Assembly (NCBI GenBank): GCA_029976065.1
Contig: JARKNV010000030.1
Location: 1-47,112, forward strand
Origin: Selenomonadales bacterium
Lineage (GTDB): Bacteria > Bacillota > Negativicutes > Sporomusales > UBA7701
DNA: 47,112 bases
Direction: 5' to 3'
The notes beneath the pieces are model-generated. The model searched no databases and had not been told where the DNA came from. It worked only from the letters and a program-made list of their open reading frames with translations. This document shows, in pieces, positions 16,551-24,989 of the stretch. The position numbers and the translations under genes are program-made. The stretch's first letter is position 1. Every line of letters starts with the position of its first letter.

Positions 16551-18657
16551 TGCGCGGCAAGCGGGCGGGCGCGCCCTGGATGTGCCTGCCCGTAGCAGGG
16601 AAAGCGACAAGAAAGCAGGAGATGGGGCGCCGGCTTTTCCCGATGAAATTGCCCATCTTGAATATATTAAGGGCGAGCTTGCGGAGGCCATAAAGCAGGC
16701 GGATGATTCGGTCGAGAAATTCGATAAGGAATATATGGATGCCAAACGGTATATGGTGGAGCATCGCGGGGAAATCGACCCGCACGAGATGTTCCAGAAT
16801 GAACTGGCTTTAAACCGGATCGACAATCTGGGGGCTTTTGCGTCCGAGATCCGCGATCGAATCGCCAAGTTGCTGGATTCGCCTTACTTTGCCCGGATCG
16901 ACTTCCGGGAAGTATCGAAAGAAACGCCTGCCACCCTTTATATCGGCAGATTCGGTTTAAGCCGCGATCATGAGTTGTTGATCGTCGATTGGCGCGCCCC
17001 GGTGGCGAGCATGTTTTATGATTGCGAGGTCGGGCCGGCGGGCTACGACGCTCCGGATGGACGGATCGACGGCGAGCTGACGCGGAAGCGGCAGTTCAAA
17101 ATCAGGAACGGCGAGCTGGAGTATGCGCTGGAGAGCTCGGTCAATGTCCAGGATGATATTCTGCAGCGCGAACTGAGTCATACCTCGGACGATAAGATGA
17201 AGTCCATTATCGCCACGATTCAAAAGGAGCAGAACCTGATTATCCGCAACGAGAAGGCGGAGACTCTTCTTATTCAAGGGGTCGCGGGTTCCGGCAAGAC
17301 GTCAATTGCGCTGCACCGCATCGCCTATTTGCTTTACCGCTTCAAAGACGAGTTAGCGGCGAAGAACGTGGCCATTTTGTCGCCCAACAAGGTGTTTGGG
17401 GATTATATAGCCAATGTCCTGCCCGAATTGGGCGAGGAGCCGATCGACGGGGCGAGCTTTGCGGATGTTGCCGCGGCTCAGCTTAAGGGCATCATCTCTT
17501 TCGAGGCCGACAATGATCCTTTTGAAACGGCTGATCCCGAGTGGGCGGAGCGGATACGCTTCAAATCTACGCTGCGCTTTTTACGAATGATGGACGAGTA
17601 TCTGGCTGGCATGCCGGAAACCGTCTTTACGCCGTCGGATTACGTTTTCGGGCGATTCACCGCCAAAAGCAAATGGATACAAAGCCGCTACGCCGCTTAT
17701 CACAAGTACCCGGTCAAAAGGCGGCTGCAGATGATCGCGGAGGATATCAACGACCGCTTCGAAACCGATAACTTCACCGGGAAACCTGTGCCGAAGGCTA
17801 AGGCTATCTTTAAGGGTCTGGCGGCGATGCTGAAAGTGAAGAATACGCTGGCGCTTTATCGGGATTTTTATCAGTGCATGAATATTGCCGACAAGTTTGT
17901 GATGCCGGCGAAGAATACCCTCGAATGGGCCGATGTATATCCGTTTATGTATTTTCACGCCGCGCTTGAGGGTTTGCGGGAGAACGGAGCCATACGCCAT
18001 CTGGTTATCGACGAAATGCAGGATTACACGCCGGCGCAATACGCGGTGATGAATATCCTGTTTAAGTGCCAGAAAACGATCCTGGGCGACTTCGGCCAGG
18101 TTATCAATCCGAATCATTTGCATACGCTCGGCGATTTGCGCCGGCTGTATGATGGCGCGGAACTGGTGGCGCTGAATAAGAGCTACCGCTCGACCTACGA
18201 GATTATCACCTTCGCCAGGCGCATCCAAAAGGTTGCCTCGCTCGAGGCGATCGAGCGCCATGGCGACGCTCCCGGGCTCATATATTGCCGCGACGGGCAG
18301 GACGAGCTGGCGCGGATAAAGGAAGAAATCGCCGCCTTTCAGGGCGGCGGGTATGTGACCCTGGGAATTATTCTGAAAACGGACGGCGCGGCTAAAGCGC
18401 TTTATGACGTGCTAGCGCAAAGCTGCGAGGCGCATTTGCTTTCACCGGAGAGCGAGGCTTTTACGGAGGGGGTGTCGATCACTTCGGTTAAAATGTCGAA
18501 AGGGCTGGAATTTGACGCGGTCGTCATCCCGTCGGCCAATAACGAGACCTACGTCGGCGAATACGACCGCAGCCTGCTTTACATTGCCTGCACTCGGGCG
18601 ATGCACCGGTTGACGCTGACATATACCGGCGCGCTGACCCGGTTGGTCGGCGCGTAA
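16543..18657 (+). CDS. helD: HelD-like UvrD/Rep superfamily helicase (RNA polymerase recycling factor)
   Basis: 704 residues from ATG 16543, within the end of the preceding gene and with AGGGGG upstream. The N-terminal part is a charged helical arm (HLEYIKGELAEAIKQADDSV) as in HelD. Walker A is IQGVAGSGKTSIALHRIAYL. Later motifs include LSPNKVFGDYI, HLVIDEMQDYTPAQYAVM (Walker B, DEMQD), LNKSYRSTYEI, SVKMSKGLEFDAVVIP and YIACTRAMHRLTL. Known HelD proteins remove RNA polymerase from DNA and aid recycling or rifamycin resistance. Coupling to an AraC-GNAT regulator is the unusual feature here. Confidence 0.92.
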   Translation: MTDARQAGGRALDVPARSRESDKKAGDGAPAFPDEIAHLEYIKGELAEAIKQADDSVEKFDKEYMDAKRYMVEHRGEIDPHEMFQNELALNRIDNLGAFASEIRDRIAKLLDSPYFARIDFREVSKETPATLYIGRFGLSRDHELLIVDWRAPVASMFYDCEVGPAGYDAPDGRIDGELTRKRQFKIRNGELEYALESSVNVQDDILQRELSHTSDDKMKSIIATIQKEQNLIIRNEKAETLLIQGVAGSGKTSIALHRIAYLLYRFKDELAAKNVAILSPNKVFGDYIANVLPELGEEPIDGASFADVAAAQLKGIISFEADNDPFETADPEWAERIRFKSTLRFLRMMDEYLAGMPETVFTPSDYVFGRFTAKSKWIQSRYAAYHKYPVKRRLQMIAEDINDRFETDNFTGKPVPKAKAIFKGLAAMLKVKNTLALYRDFYQCMNIADKFVMPAKNTLEWADVYPFMYFHAALEGLRENGAIRHLVIDEMQDYTPAQYAVMNILFKCQKTILGDFGQVINPNHLHTLGDLRRLYDGAELVALNKSYRSTYEIITFARRIQKVASLEAIERHGDAPGLIYCRDGQDELARIKEEIAAFQGGGYVTLGIILKTDGAAKALYDVLAQSCEAHLLSPESEAFTEGVSITSVKMSKGLEFDAVVIPSANNETYVGEYDRSLLYIACTRAMHRLTLTYTGALTRLVGA

Positions 18658-18687
18658 GGCGGCGAGCCGGAGTTCTTTTCTGTGAAT

Positions 18688-18720
18688 AAACCCCCGGAGC
18701 GCAATGCCCCGGGGGTTTTT
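18688..18720. terminator. terminator after helD
   Basis: AAACCCCCGG and CCGGGGGTTTTT arms with a short loop. Positioned 31 bases after the helD stop and facing the rarD fragment. Confidence 0.85.
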
Positions 18721-18727
18721 GGCGGTT

Positions 18728-19018
18728 TTACTTGGCTGCTTCCGGCGTTTCGTTTTGGGCTCGACGCCCGGCGGGGGCGAGGGAGAAGACGACGAGCGCC
18801 GCCCAGATGAAGGCGAAGGAGAGGAGGTGGCTGGCGGAAAATGGTTCGTGGTAGATGGAGACGCCGACGAGGAGGGCGAGGATGGGGGGGAGGAGGAGGG
18901 TTTCGAGGGTGAGGCCGGTTATCGCCCCGAGGTTGAGCATTTTTTTGCAGAGGCCGTAGAGGCCGAAGCTGACGGCCAAGGAGAGGGATACCCAGGGGAG
19001 GCCGCCGACGTTGACGGC
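18728..19018 (-). pseudogene. truncated, internally deleted copy of rarD
   Basis: The translation matches the rarD gene at 22079-23002 nearly residue for residue from AVNVGGLPWVSLSL to LTLETLLL, then jumps to LALLVGVSIYHEPF and ends SLAPAG. About 62 codons are missing internally. In the intact gene this stretch is bounded by two copies of GGGCGAGAGG (22235-22244 and 22421-22430), which would explain the deletion. Homology stops at 19018, so the first half of the protein is absent. An open frame continues to 19084 but with unrelated sequence. It cannot make a functional transporter. Confidence 0.88.
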
Positions 19019-19093
19019 CCGGAGCGTTCCCGCCGGAGAACGGGAGCCGAACGCTTGTCTTCCGCCGGAAAAGGGCACAAGCAAAGCGGGCCT

Positions 19094-19131
19094 AAAAGAT
19101 CAGCCCCCGGGACGCCGGGGGCTGATCTTTT
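19094..19131. terminator. strong palindromic terminator
   Basis: AAAAGATCAGCCCCCGG and its exact complement around GACG, with A/T flanks. It lies between the rarD fragment and the encapsulin gene. Confidence 0.75.
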
Positions 19132-19141
19132 GAAAAGAAAT

Positions 19142-19168
19142 AACCTACGCTTGGTCAAAGCGTAGGTT
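19142..19168 (-). terminator. terminator after encapsulin
   Basis: AACCTACGCT pairs with AGCGTAGGTT around a short loop. On the minus strand it is followed by a T-rich run, 14 bases past the encapsulin stop codon. Confidence 0.7.
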
Positions 19169-19182
19169 ATTTACGAGGCAGG

Positions 19183-20019
19183 CTATTCTAAAGAGCAGAT
19201 GGCGCTCGGCCGCCGGATGAGAAGCGCTGCGGTTTCCAGGACTCTGAACAGATGGTTCATTTTTTCAGCGCCAAGATAGCCGGCGGTAAAGTCCTGGCCG
19301 ATGGCCAAGCTGAGGTTTTTCGCCCCTACTTCAACCAGCACCGCTTTTTGCCCGCCGATTGCATTAGAGTAATATATGCCGCCGGTTACGAGCGCCTTGA
19401 TCTGGTCAAGTTCAAGCGTACCGGTATTGCCGTATATCCGGATAAGTTTGCCGAATTGCACCGGGCTCATAACCATGGCATAGGGCCCGTAATGCCCGGC
19501 ACCGGCGAGCTGGTTGACCGCTTTTACGGCATCCGCCAAGCCGCTGCCCGGCTCGTCCCAGTTGCCGATCTTGACGGTGGAGCGTCCTGCGGCCGTGAAC
19601 AAGCCTTCCAGCCCCAGTTCTTTGCTGCCGTTAAAAATCAGCGCGTCTTCCTGCATCGCCACCGAGCCCGCCGCAATAGAGGCAGCGCTGACATCGAGCG
19701 GCAGGCCCATTTGCCTGTCGGTTTCAACGTCGCGCCAGGTAATTTTAAAATCGGTATAGAGTTGCGGCAAAGACACCGTTTTCCGGTTACTAGCCTCGAC
19801 CACGGAGCTTTCCCCTTCCCCGGTCATATCGACGCCGGCAACCATTTTCCCTTTATAGACCGCGAAAGGGATGTTATATGCCCCGGCCCCCAGAGGGCCA
19901 AGCACTTCGACCACGCGACGGCCAACCAGCGTAGTCCGCGCGGAGGATATTATCGCCTCGTCGATTCTGTTCCATTCAGCCTCAGAGATGGGTGCGGTCG
20001 CCCGATCCAAATAATCCAT
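19183..20019 (-). CDS. encapsulin shell protein (family 1, linocin M18-like)
   Basis: 278 residues. The opening LDRATAPISEAEWNRIDEAI and the following TTLVGRRVVEVLGPLGAGAY match encapsulin shell proteins, as do TDFKITWRDVETDRQMGLPL, VSAASIAAGSVAMQEDALIF and the C-terminal YLGAEKMNHLFRVLETAALL. Length fits the family (about 265-285). These proteins have the HK97 phage capsid fold and self-assemble into a hollow compartment. The cargo gene lies 26 bases upstream on the same strand, so the pair is almost certainly an operon. Role: iron storage or oxidative-stress protection by family knowledge. Confidence 0.96.
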   Translation of the reverse strand: MDYLDRATAPISEAEWNRIDEAIISSARTTLVGRRVVEVLGPLGAGAYNIPFAVYKGKMVAGVDMTGEGESSVVEASNRKTVSLPQLYTDFKITWRDVETDRQMGLPLDVSAASIAAGSVAMQEDALIFNGSKELGLEGLFTAAGRSTVKIGNWDEPGSGLADAVKAVNQLAGAGHYGPYAMVMSPVQFGKLIRIYGNTGTLELDQIKALVTGGIYYSNAIGGQKAVLVEVGAKNLSLAIGQDFTAGYLGAEKMNHLFRVLETAALLIRRPSAICSLE

Positions 20020-20045
20020 CGTCTTTACCTCCTTTTACTATCAGC

Positions 20046-20429
20046 TTATTTTTGCCCAAGCAAATTTCCCACCGTGAAGGTGGGCTTGTCGGCTTGGGCG
20101 GTTGCCGTGTCTTGAACGGAGCCGCCGGCAGACAAAGATTCCTTCAGTTCCGCCACTTCCTGCTCACCCTGCTGATACCAGGCTTCTTCATCGGGCGCCA
20201 ATGTTTTCAGCAAAGCCAGGAATTCACCGGCATGAACTTTTTCCTCATCGGCTATGTCTGTCAGCACGGCCTGAGCCAAGGGGTCATCGACCGATTCCGC
20301 CAACTGGACATAAAGCTGCACCGCCTCATATTCGGCAGCGATGAGAAATCGGATGGCGCGGATTATTTCCGGCTTCGTCAGTTTTCGATCCGCAGCCATC
20401 CCGGCAAAGGGGTTCCCAAAATCAGGCAT
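20046..20429 (-). CDS. encapsulated ferritin-like cargo protein
   Basis: 127 residues. A ferritin-like half-bundle is visible: IIRAIRFLIAAEYEAVQLYV, with Glu in the AEYEAV turn, and LTDIADEEKVHAGEFLALLK, which contains the ExxH iron-binding motif. This half-size form needs to assemble into larger rings to make a ferroxidase site. The C-terminus TFTVGNLLGQK, after an Ala/Thr-rich linker, is the typical encapsulation signal that docks cargo inside the shell. First gene of the unit with encapsulin. Confidence 0.95.
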   Translation of the reverse strand: MPDFGNPFAGMAADRKLTKPEIIRAIRFLIAAEYEAVQLYVQLAESVDDPLAQAVLTDIADEEKVHAGEFLALLKTLAPDEEAWYQQGEQEVAELKESLSAGGSVQDTATAQADKPTFTVGNLLGQK

Positions 20430-20538
20430 TGTTCATTCCTCCCGGCATATTGTATTTGCACCCTCGTCAGGACGGTGTCGGCGGCAACACTTCAACAACA
20501 CATTTGCCGGCAACAGCGTCCTTTATCAGGGTTAACGA

Positions 20539-20565
20539 ATAATTATTATCTATAGAAAATAATAC
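20539..20565. promoter_or_regulatory. AT-rich imperfect inverted repeat upstream of the encapsulin operon
   Basis: TAATTATTATC-TATAG-AAAATAATA has matching arms. AT-rich inverted repeats of this type occur as PerR or Fur sites, which would suit an iron or peroxide-responsive ferritin operon. It matches neither consensus exactly. The wider gap 20430-20759 shows no gene. Confidence 0.3.
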
Positions 20566-20759
20566 CACGAAGAGGAAGATGAGGCAATAGTTTAGTAGCG
20601 TTAAAATCCATATACGACAAATTTATTATATTTTAAACCTTAAAGAATTATCAATAGATTGCTAATGAGGTCTGACAGGTCAGCTATGTGACGGGTTTTC
20701 TCCCGGCCGTCCGGGAGGCTCGCCGCGGAGAAGGCTCCGGGGGGCGTGCTGGGGCGTCG

Positions 20760-21755
20760 TCAGCAATCCCATTCGATTTCGACCGAGCCGACGGGCTGGT
20801 GGTGGTCGTTGCGGATTTCGGGGGGGAAGTGCTGGAGGAGGGCGGCTTGTTCCGCGGCGGTTATCCAGTCGAGGCGGCGGAGGATATGGATGCCGAAGTG
20901 ATCGAGGGCGCGCCGGCCGCCGTCGACGATTTTGAAGACGAGCCCCTGGCCGGCGGGGCAGGAGCCGATGCAGAGGGAGGCCTCGGCCCCGAGCTTGGCG
21001 ATCAGCCGGCCGCCGGTGACTTCCATGAGGACGGTTTCGAAGCGGCCGCGGCCGCCGATGCAGTCAGGGTGGGCGCGCATGGCGTCGCGGACGCGGGCGG
21101 CGTCGGCATGACGGCCCTGCCAGTCTTCGTCGGTGGGGTCGCTTAGGCGGGCGTAGGCGAGAGCCATGTTGTAGAGGGGCAGGGAGAAGGTGGGGACGCC
21201 GCAGCCGTCGACGCCTTCGTCCATGTCGTTTTCGGCCAGGCCGGCCGCGCGGGCGACCGCGGAGCGCATCAGCCGCTGGACCTGGTGGCCGGGGGCGGTG
21301 TAGCCGGCGAGGGGCGCGCCGGTGAGGAGGGCGAGGCCGAGCATGGCGGAGTGTTTGCCCGAGCAGTCGTTGTGGAGGGCGGTATAGGGGCGGTCTTCTT
21401 TGTAGAGTTGCCGGGCGATGGCCGGGTCGAGCGGCTCGGATACGCCGCAGGCCAGGTTTTCGGGGCTCAGTCCCATGTTGCTCAGGATTGCCTGCACCAG
21501 TTGGAGATGGAATTGGTCGCCGCTGTGCGAGGAGACCATGACGGCCAGTTGCCGCTCGGTGAGGGCGAATTTCTCCATGCCGCCGTGGGCGAGGAAGGGG
21601 AGTATCTGAAAGGATTTGGCCCCGGAGCGCCAGAAGGTGCGGTAGTGGGGACGGTCTTTGGCGAGCACCAGCCGGCCGGCCCGGTCGACGACGACGGCTT
21701 CTATCCGGTGGCTGCTTTCGATGAAGTTGCCGCGTTTGAAATGTACTTGAGGCAT
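20760..21755 (-). CDS. asparaginase (asparaginase II family, COG4448-type)
   Basis: 331 residues from ATG 21755, which starts MPQVHFKRGNFIESSHRIEA and has AAAGGA upstream; an in-frame ATG 39 bases earlier lacks one. Motifs of this Ser-type asparaginase family are visible: RSGAKSFQILPF, VMVSSHSGDQFH, HNDCSGKHSAMLGLAL (the SGKH core), DGCGVPTFSLPLYNMALAYA and GRGRFETVLMEV, plus KLGAEASLCIG. Predicted to hydrolyse L-asparagine to aspartate and ammonia in the cytoplasm. It is a single-gene unit between encapsulin and rarD. Confidence 0.9.
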   Translation of the reverse strand: MPQVHFKRGNFIESSHRIEAVVVDRAGRLVLAKDRPHYRTFWRSGAKSFQILPFLAHGGMEKFALTERQLAVMVSSHSGDQFHLQLVQAILSNMGLSPENLACGVSEPLDPAIARQLYKEDRPYTALHNDCSGKHSAMLGLALLTGAPLAGYTAPGHQVQRLMRSAVARAAGLAENDMDEGVDGCGVPTFSLPLYNMALAYARLSDPTDEDWQGRHADAARVRDAMRAHPDCIGGRGRFETVLMEVTGGRLIAKLGAEASLCIGSCPAGQGLVFKIVDGGRRALDHFGIHILRRLDWITAAEQAALLQHFPPEIRNDHHQPVGSVEIEWDC

Positions 21756-22036
21756 ATGTTCAGTCCTTTCGCGGGGTGTGGTCCACAGGAACATTGTACC
21801 ATTACATGGCCCGCGCCGCCACCGGATTGACGGGAAGCCCGGGTGCCCGCCATGCTTTGACGGGGCGGCCGTTTATGTTCGTAATGCGGTTACGGGCGCG
21901 GCCAATGCGAGAATCGACGCGATGACCGGCGGTTTGGGCGGCAGGCTTGTGCTGCTGGGCTTTCGGGGAGCAAGAACTGCTGCGGCTAGTCGCCGAAGCG
22001 GTTTCAGCGGGTACGGCAAGGAGCAGTGTTTTACTA

Positions 22037-22070
22037 TCACCCCTCGGAGCAATTCGCTCCGGGGGTGATT
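22037..22070 (-). terminator. terminator after rarD
   Basis: TCACCCCTCGGAGC and GCTCCGGGGGTGATT around AATT, ending nine bases from the rarD stop. The stretch 21795-22036 between asparaginase and this hairpin shows no supportable gene. Confidence 0.75.
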
Positions 22071-22078
22071 ATTGGCAA

Positions 22079-23002
22079 CTATTCCGCGGCGTCGGCGGCC
22101 CGGCTGGGGGCGGGCCGTTTGGCGGGGGCGAGGGAGAAGACGACGAGCGCGGCCCAGATGAAGGCGAAGGAGAGGAGGTGGGAGGCGGAAAAGGGTTCGT
22201 GGTAGATGAAGACGCCGACGAGGAGGGCGAGGGTGGGCGAGAGGTACTGGATGAAGCCGAGAGCGGTGAGGGAGATGCGGTTGGCGGCGTTGGCGAAGAG
22301 GAGGAGCGGTACGGAGGTGACGATGCCGGTGCCGAGGAGGAGGGCGGCGATGGCGGGCTGGCCGGGGGTGAGGGCGCCGTGGCCCTGGCTGTGCAGCCAG
22401 GCGAGGTAGAGGAGGGAGGGGGGCGAGAGGAGGAGGGTTTCGAGGGTGAGGCCGGTTATCGCCCCGAGGTTGAGCATTTTTTTGCAAAGGCCGTAGAGGC
22501 CGAAGCTGAGGGCTAAAGAGAGGGATACCCAGGGGAGGCCGCCGACGTTGACGGCCTGGTTGAGGACGCCGAGGGCGGCCAGACCGACGGCGGCGGCCTG
22601 GCGGAGGGAGAGGCGCTCCTTGAGGACGATGATGCCGAGGAGGACGCTGACGAGGGGGTTTATGTAGTAGCCGAGGCTGGTTTCGAGGATGCGGCTGTCG
22701 TTGACGGCCCAGATGTACACCAGCCAGTTTACGGCGATGAGGACGGTGGCGGCGAACACGCCGGCGAGCTTTTTCCGGTCGGCGAGGACGGCGGCCGTTT
22801 CCCGGCGGGCGGAGGCGAGCTTGCCGGTGACGGCGAGGAGGGCGACGAGGAAGACGAAGGACCAGATGATGCGGTGGGCGAGGATTTCCAGGGCGGGGAC
22901 GGTGTCGATGAATTTCCAGTAGATGGGCAGGACGCCCCACAGTATGTAGCAGAGGGCGGCGGAGGCGATGCCGGAGCTGATTTGGGGCGTGCGGTCGGGC
23001 AT
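22079..23002 (-). CDS. rarD: RarD, EamA-family permease
   Basis: 307 residues with about ten predicted membrane helices. RarD signature stretches: ALCYILWGVLPIYWKFIDTV at the N-terminus, NWLVYIWAVNDSRILETSLG, YYINPLVSVLLGIIVLKERL and LGFIQYLSPTLALLVGVFIY. RarD members of the drug/metabolite transporter superfamily are often annotated as chloramphenicol-sensitive protein; substrate is unproven. A truncated copy lies at 18728-19018 in the same orientation. The coding region is rich in GGCGAGG-type repeats, which may have favoured recombination. A 377-base gap up to the tRNA promoter holds a GC-rich, Pro-encoding minus frame I could not support. Confidence 0.92.
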   Translation of the reverse strand: MPDRTPQISSGIASAALCYILWGVLPIYWKFIDTVPALEILAHRIIWSFVFLVALLAVTGKLASARRETAAVLADRKKLAGVFAATVLIAVNWLVYIWAVNDSRILETSLGYYINPLVSVLLGIIVLKERLSLRQAAAVGLAALGVLNQAVNVGGLPWVSLSLALSFGLYGLCKKMLNLGAITGLTLETLLLSPPSLLYLAWLHSQGHGALTPGQPAIAALLLGTGIVTSVPLLLFANAANRISLTALGFIQYLSPTLALLVGVFIYHEPFSASHLLSFAFIWAALVVFSLAPAKRPAPSRAADAAE

Positions 23003-23379
23003 GGTTTTTACCTCGGCGGATTAGTGTCGGGACGAGCGTGATGTATTTATTTTACTACGTATCCGGCCGATTTGCAGCAGTATTTATTAGCGTGGGGTGC
23101 GGGGCGGTTGCCCGCGGGTGTGGGCGCCGGGGCCGACGAGGACGGGCCAGGCATAGGGCGGCGCTTTTGCGGGCGGCGTTGGGGGCTTTACAACCTGCTT
23201 CACTTGGGTTATGATAAGGGCCTGGATTGGGCAGCGGCGGGGGCGGGGCGGCCGGGGAACGACGACGCAGATGGGCGCTTTCCCGTGCCTCTGGGCACGG
23301 ATAGCTCGACTAGGGCTCGGGCCAATCGCCCGCGCCAAGTTTCGCTTATCAACGGCCTCATTTACCAGTATTTACGCTG

Positions 23380-23408
23380 TTGACATTGCCAGCCCGTCCG
23401 GCTATAAT
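23380..23408 (+). promoter_or_regulatory. consensus sigma-A promoter of tRNA-Arg
   Basis: TTGACA at 23380-23385, 17-base spacer, TATAAT at 23403-23408; 36 bases ahead of the tRNA. Confidence 0.9.
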
Positions 23409-23443
23409 ATACGAGTGGACAGCGATGAGCCGTCCGGCGATAT

Positions 23444-23520
23444 GACTCCGTAGCTCAGCTGGATAGAGCGTTTGACTACGAATCAAAAGGTCGCAGGTTC
23501 GAATCCTGCCGGGGTCGCCA
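23444..23520 (+). tRNA. tRNA-Arg (anticodon ACG)
   Basis: 77 bases with all stems: acceptor GACTCCG/CGGGGTC, D arm GCTCAGCTGGATAGAGC, anticodon arm TTTGA-CTACGAA-TCAAA, T arm GCAGG-TTCGAAT-CCTGC, and encoded CCA. Its 3' part serves as the left end of the island. Confidence 0.97.
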
Positions 23521-23521
23521 T
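23479..23521 (+). repeat. attL-like repeat: 3' part of tRNA-Arg
   Basis: 43 bases from the anticodon loop to CCA plus one base. They recur at 29187-29229 with one mismatch (T at 23507, C at 29215). This is the usual geometry of tRNA-targeted integration. Confidence 0.85.
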
Positions 23522-23530
23522 TTGAGATGC

Positions 23531-23564
23531 AAGGCTTTGCGTATTTACGCAGAGCCTTTTTTTT
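23531..23564 (+). terminator. terminator after tRNA-Arg
   Basis: AAGGCTTTGCGTA and TACGCAGAGCCTT arms followed by a T-run. Confidence 0.85.
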
Positions 23565-24175
23565 CTTGCCGAAATCAGTTGTTGACCCAATATCTGACCA
23601 ATTTATAGAAAGATGATTGGGTAAATCCAGCTAATGGCCTGTTATCATAATAGATAACAGGCCATTCTTTGCAGCTTCGAGAAATTCGGATAAGGGTTCG
23701 AACAGGCGATTGAAAACCTTGCGAATCCCTCGCAAATTGGCACGCTCACAAGCCTTTCCGGCAGGGAATCCGGCGTGCGATCTCACACCGCCTGTCCCCA
23801 TCATCTTTGGCTTGGCTACTGGACCTGCGACCGAATGGCCGTATAATGCCGGATGATAACTATATATAATGGCCAGTCATTGGGCTCGCCGCCCAGATGG
23901 GCGAGCCCAATATCCATGTGAGAAGCATGTCATGGCTCATCTTGTTTATCGCGGCGAACTGGGAACCTAGAGCACCGGCCACTCGTCCAGCAAAGATCGA
24001 CTACCTCCTGTTTTCTCGCGTCCTCTGGAACAAATAAAAATTGTCGGCACTGGGTGGCGCGGTATATACGCGCCCAACATAGACCTGATGTTTGGCACCG
24101 TTACAGTAATGTTGTTTTTTGTGTTTACCTACCGAAAACAAGTTCTAAATACTGTTACCATTTCCACACCAGACT

Positions 24176-24202
24176 TTGACCCTTCCGTACTCCTGTTAAA
24201 AT
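24176..24202 (+). promoter_or_regulatory. possible promoter of the island operon
   Basis: TTGACC and TAAAAT with a short 15-base spacer, 79 bases ahead of the RraA-like gene. Spacing is below optimum, so the match is weak. Confidence 0.35.
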
Positions 24203-24223
24203 ATATTATTGATTATTATTCAA

Positions 24224-24249
24224 CATTATGATATGATTTTCGCATAATA
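24224..24249 (+). promoter_or_regulatory. candidate operator: CATTATG / CATAATA inverted repeat
   Basis: 7-base arms 12 bases apart, placed between the possible promoter and the first island gene. A CATTATG half site also occurs at 28203-28209 ahead of the rpiR-type gene. The RpiR regulator of the island is the natural candidate to bind both. Confidence 0.45.
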
Positions 24250-24280
24250 ATATTCAAAATAATAAAGGTGGTGAATAGGC

Positions 24281-24976
24281 ATGCCGATCGGAAACCGTGT
24301 TTTTCTGAAACGCAAAATGCCTGATCCCAAGATCGTGGAGCGGCTTGGTATGCTCCCCACAGCTAATATTGCTGATACCATGGGTCGTTCCTGCGCCTTA
24401 AATCCGCGTGTTTATCTTGTTTCCCAGCCCAAACGGGAGATCACGGCCGGTCCTGCTTTGACTGTAAAAGCACGGGCTGGCGACAATTTACTCATTCACA
24501 AAGCGTTGGATATTGCCCATGAGGGGGATGTCATCGTCGTCTCCAATGAAGGGGAGTCTTCGCGCGCCTTAATGGGGGCAATTATGTTTAATTACGCTAA
24601 GTTCAAAAAGGTCGGCGCCCTGGTCCTCGACGGCCCCATCCGGGATGTCGGCGAGGCGAAGCATATGGATTTCCCCATCTACGCGACGGGAAGCACTCCG
24701 GGCGGCCCGTATAAGGAAGGGCCTGGCGAAGTCAATGTACCTATTTCCTGCGGTGAAGTCAGCGTGAATCCCGGCGATGTTATCGTTATGGATGAAGACG
24801 GGGTTATCGTTATCCCCCGTCAGGACGCAGATGGCGTCCTTGCCGTCGCCGAACCTTTTTCCCGTCAGGACGCAGATAAGGTTCTTGCCGCCGCCACCGG
24901 GAAGGCAAAACGCGATTGGGTCGACAAGCAGCTCCGGGAAAAGGGGATTGAAGTTATCGATGAATGCTGCGAATAA
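24281..24976 (+). CDS. RraA-like HMG/CHA aldolase family protein
   Basis: 231 residues, AAAGGTGGTG upstream of the ATG. Family motifs: TANIADTMGRSCALNPRVYL, GPALTVKARAGDNLLIHKAL, GDVIVVSNEGE, ALVLDGPIRDVGEAKHMDFP (DGPIRD is the metal/substrate site) and GDVIVMDEDGVIVIPR. In this family, true aldolases split 4-hydroxy-4-methyl-2-oxoglutarate or 4-carboxy-4-hydroxy-2-oxoadipate and often decarboxylate oxaloacetate; others are RraA RNase E inhibitors. With an aminotransferase and acidic symporter in the same operon, an aldolase or decarboxylase role is favoured. A 45-base near-repeat (QDADGVLAVAE / QDADKVLAAAT) sits near the C-terminus. Confidence 0.88.
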   Translation: MPIGNRVFLKRKMPDPKIVERLGMLPTANIADTMGRSCALNPRVYLVSQPKREITAGPALTVKARAGDNLLIHKALDIAHEGDVIVVSNEGESSRALMGAIMFNYAKFKKVGALVLDGPIRDVGEAKHMDFPIYATGSTPGGPYKEGPGEVNVPISCGEVSVNPGDVIVMDEDGVIVIPRQDADGVLAVAEPFSRQDADKVLAAATGKAKRDWVDKQLREKGIEVIDECCE

Positions 24977-24989
24977 GGAGAAACGACGC

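Larger units (their letters stand above)
23565..24280. other. 716-base non-coding stretch with two strong hairpins
   Basis: No supportable gene on either strand. It holds a perfect 14-bp hairpin at 23633-23666 (AATGGCCTGTTATC and its complement) and a second at about 23879-23912 (ATTGGGCTCGCC / GGCGAGCCCAAT), neither followed by a T-run. A GC-rich stretch near 23725-23785 also has self-complementary words (GCACGC / GCGTGC). These may be remnants of the island's integration end or structured RNA; none matches a riboswitch I recognise. Confidence 0.5.

Noticed and set aside
23087..23338. Pro-rich 83-codon minus-strand frame
   Set aside because: No ribosome binding site, no motif; composition follows GC-rich intergenic sequence.
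23521..23640. Remnant of an integrase next to tRNA-Arg
   Set aside because: Short minus-strand frames are closed by stops and show no tyrosine recombinase motif.
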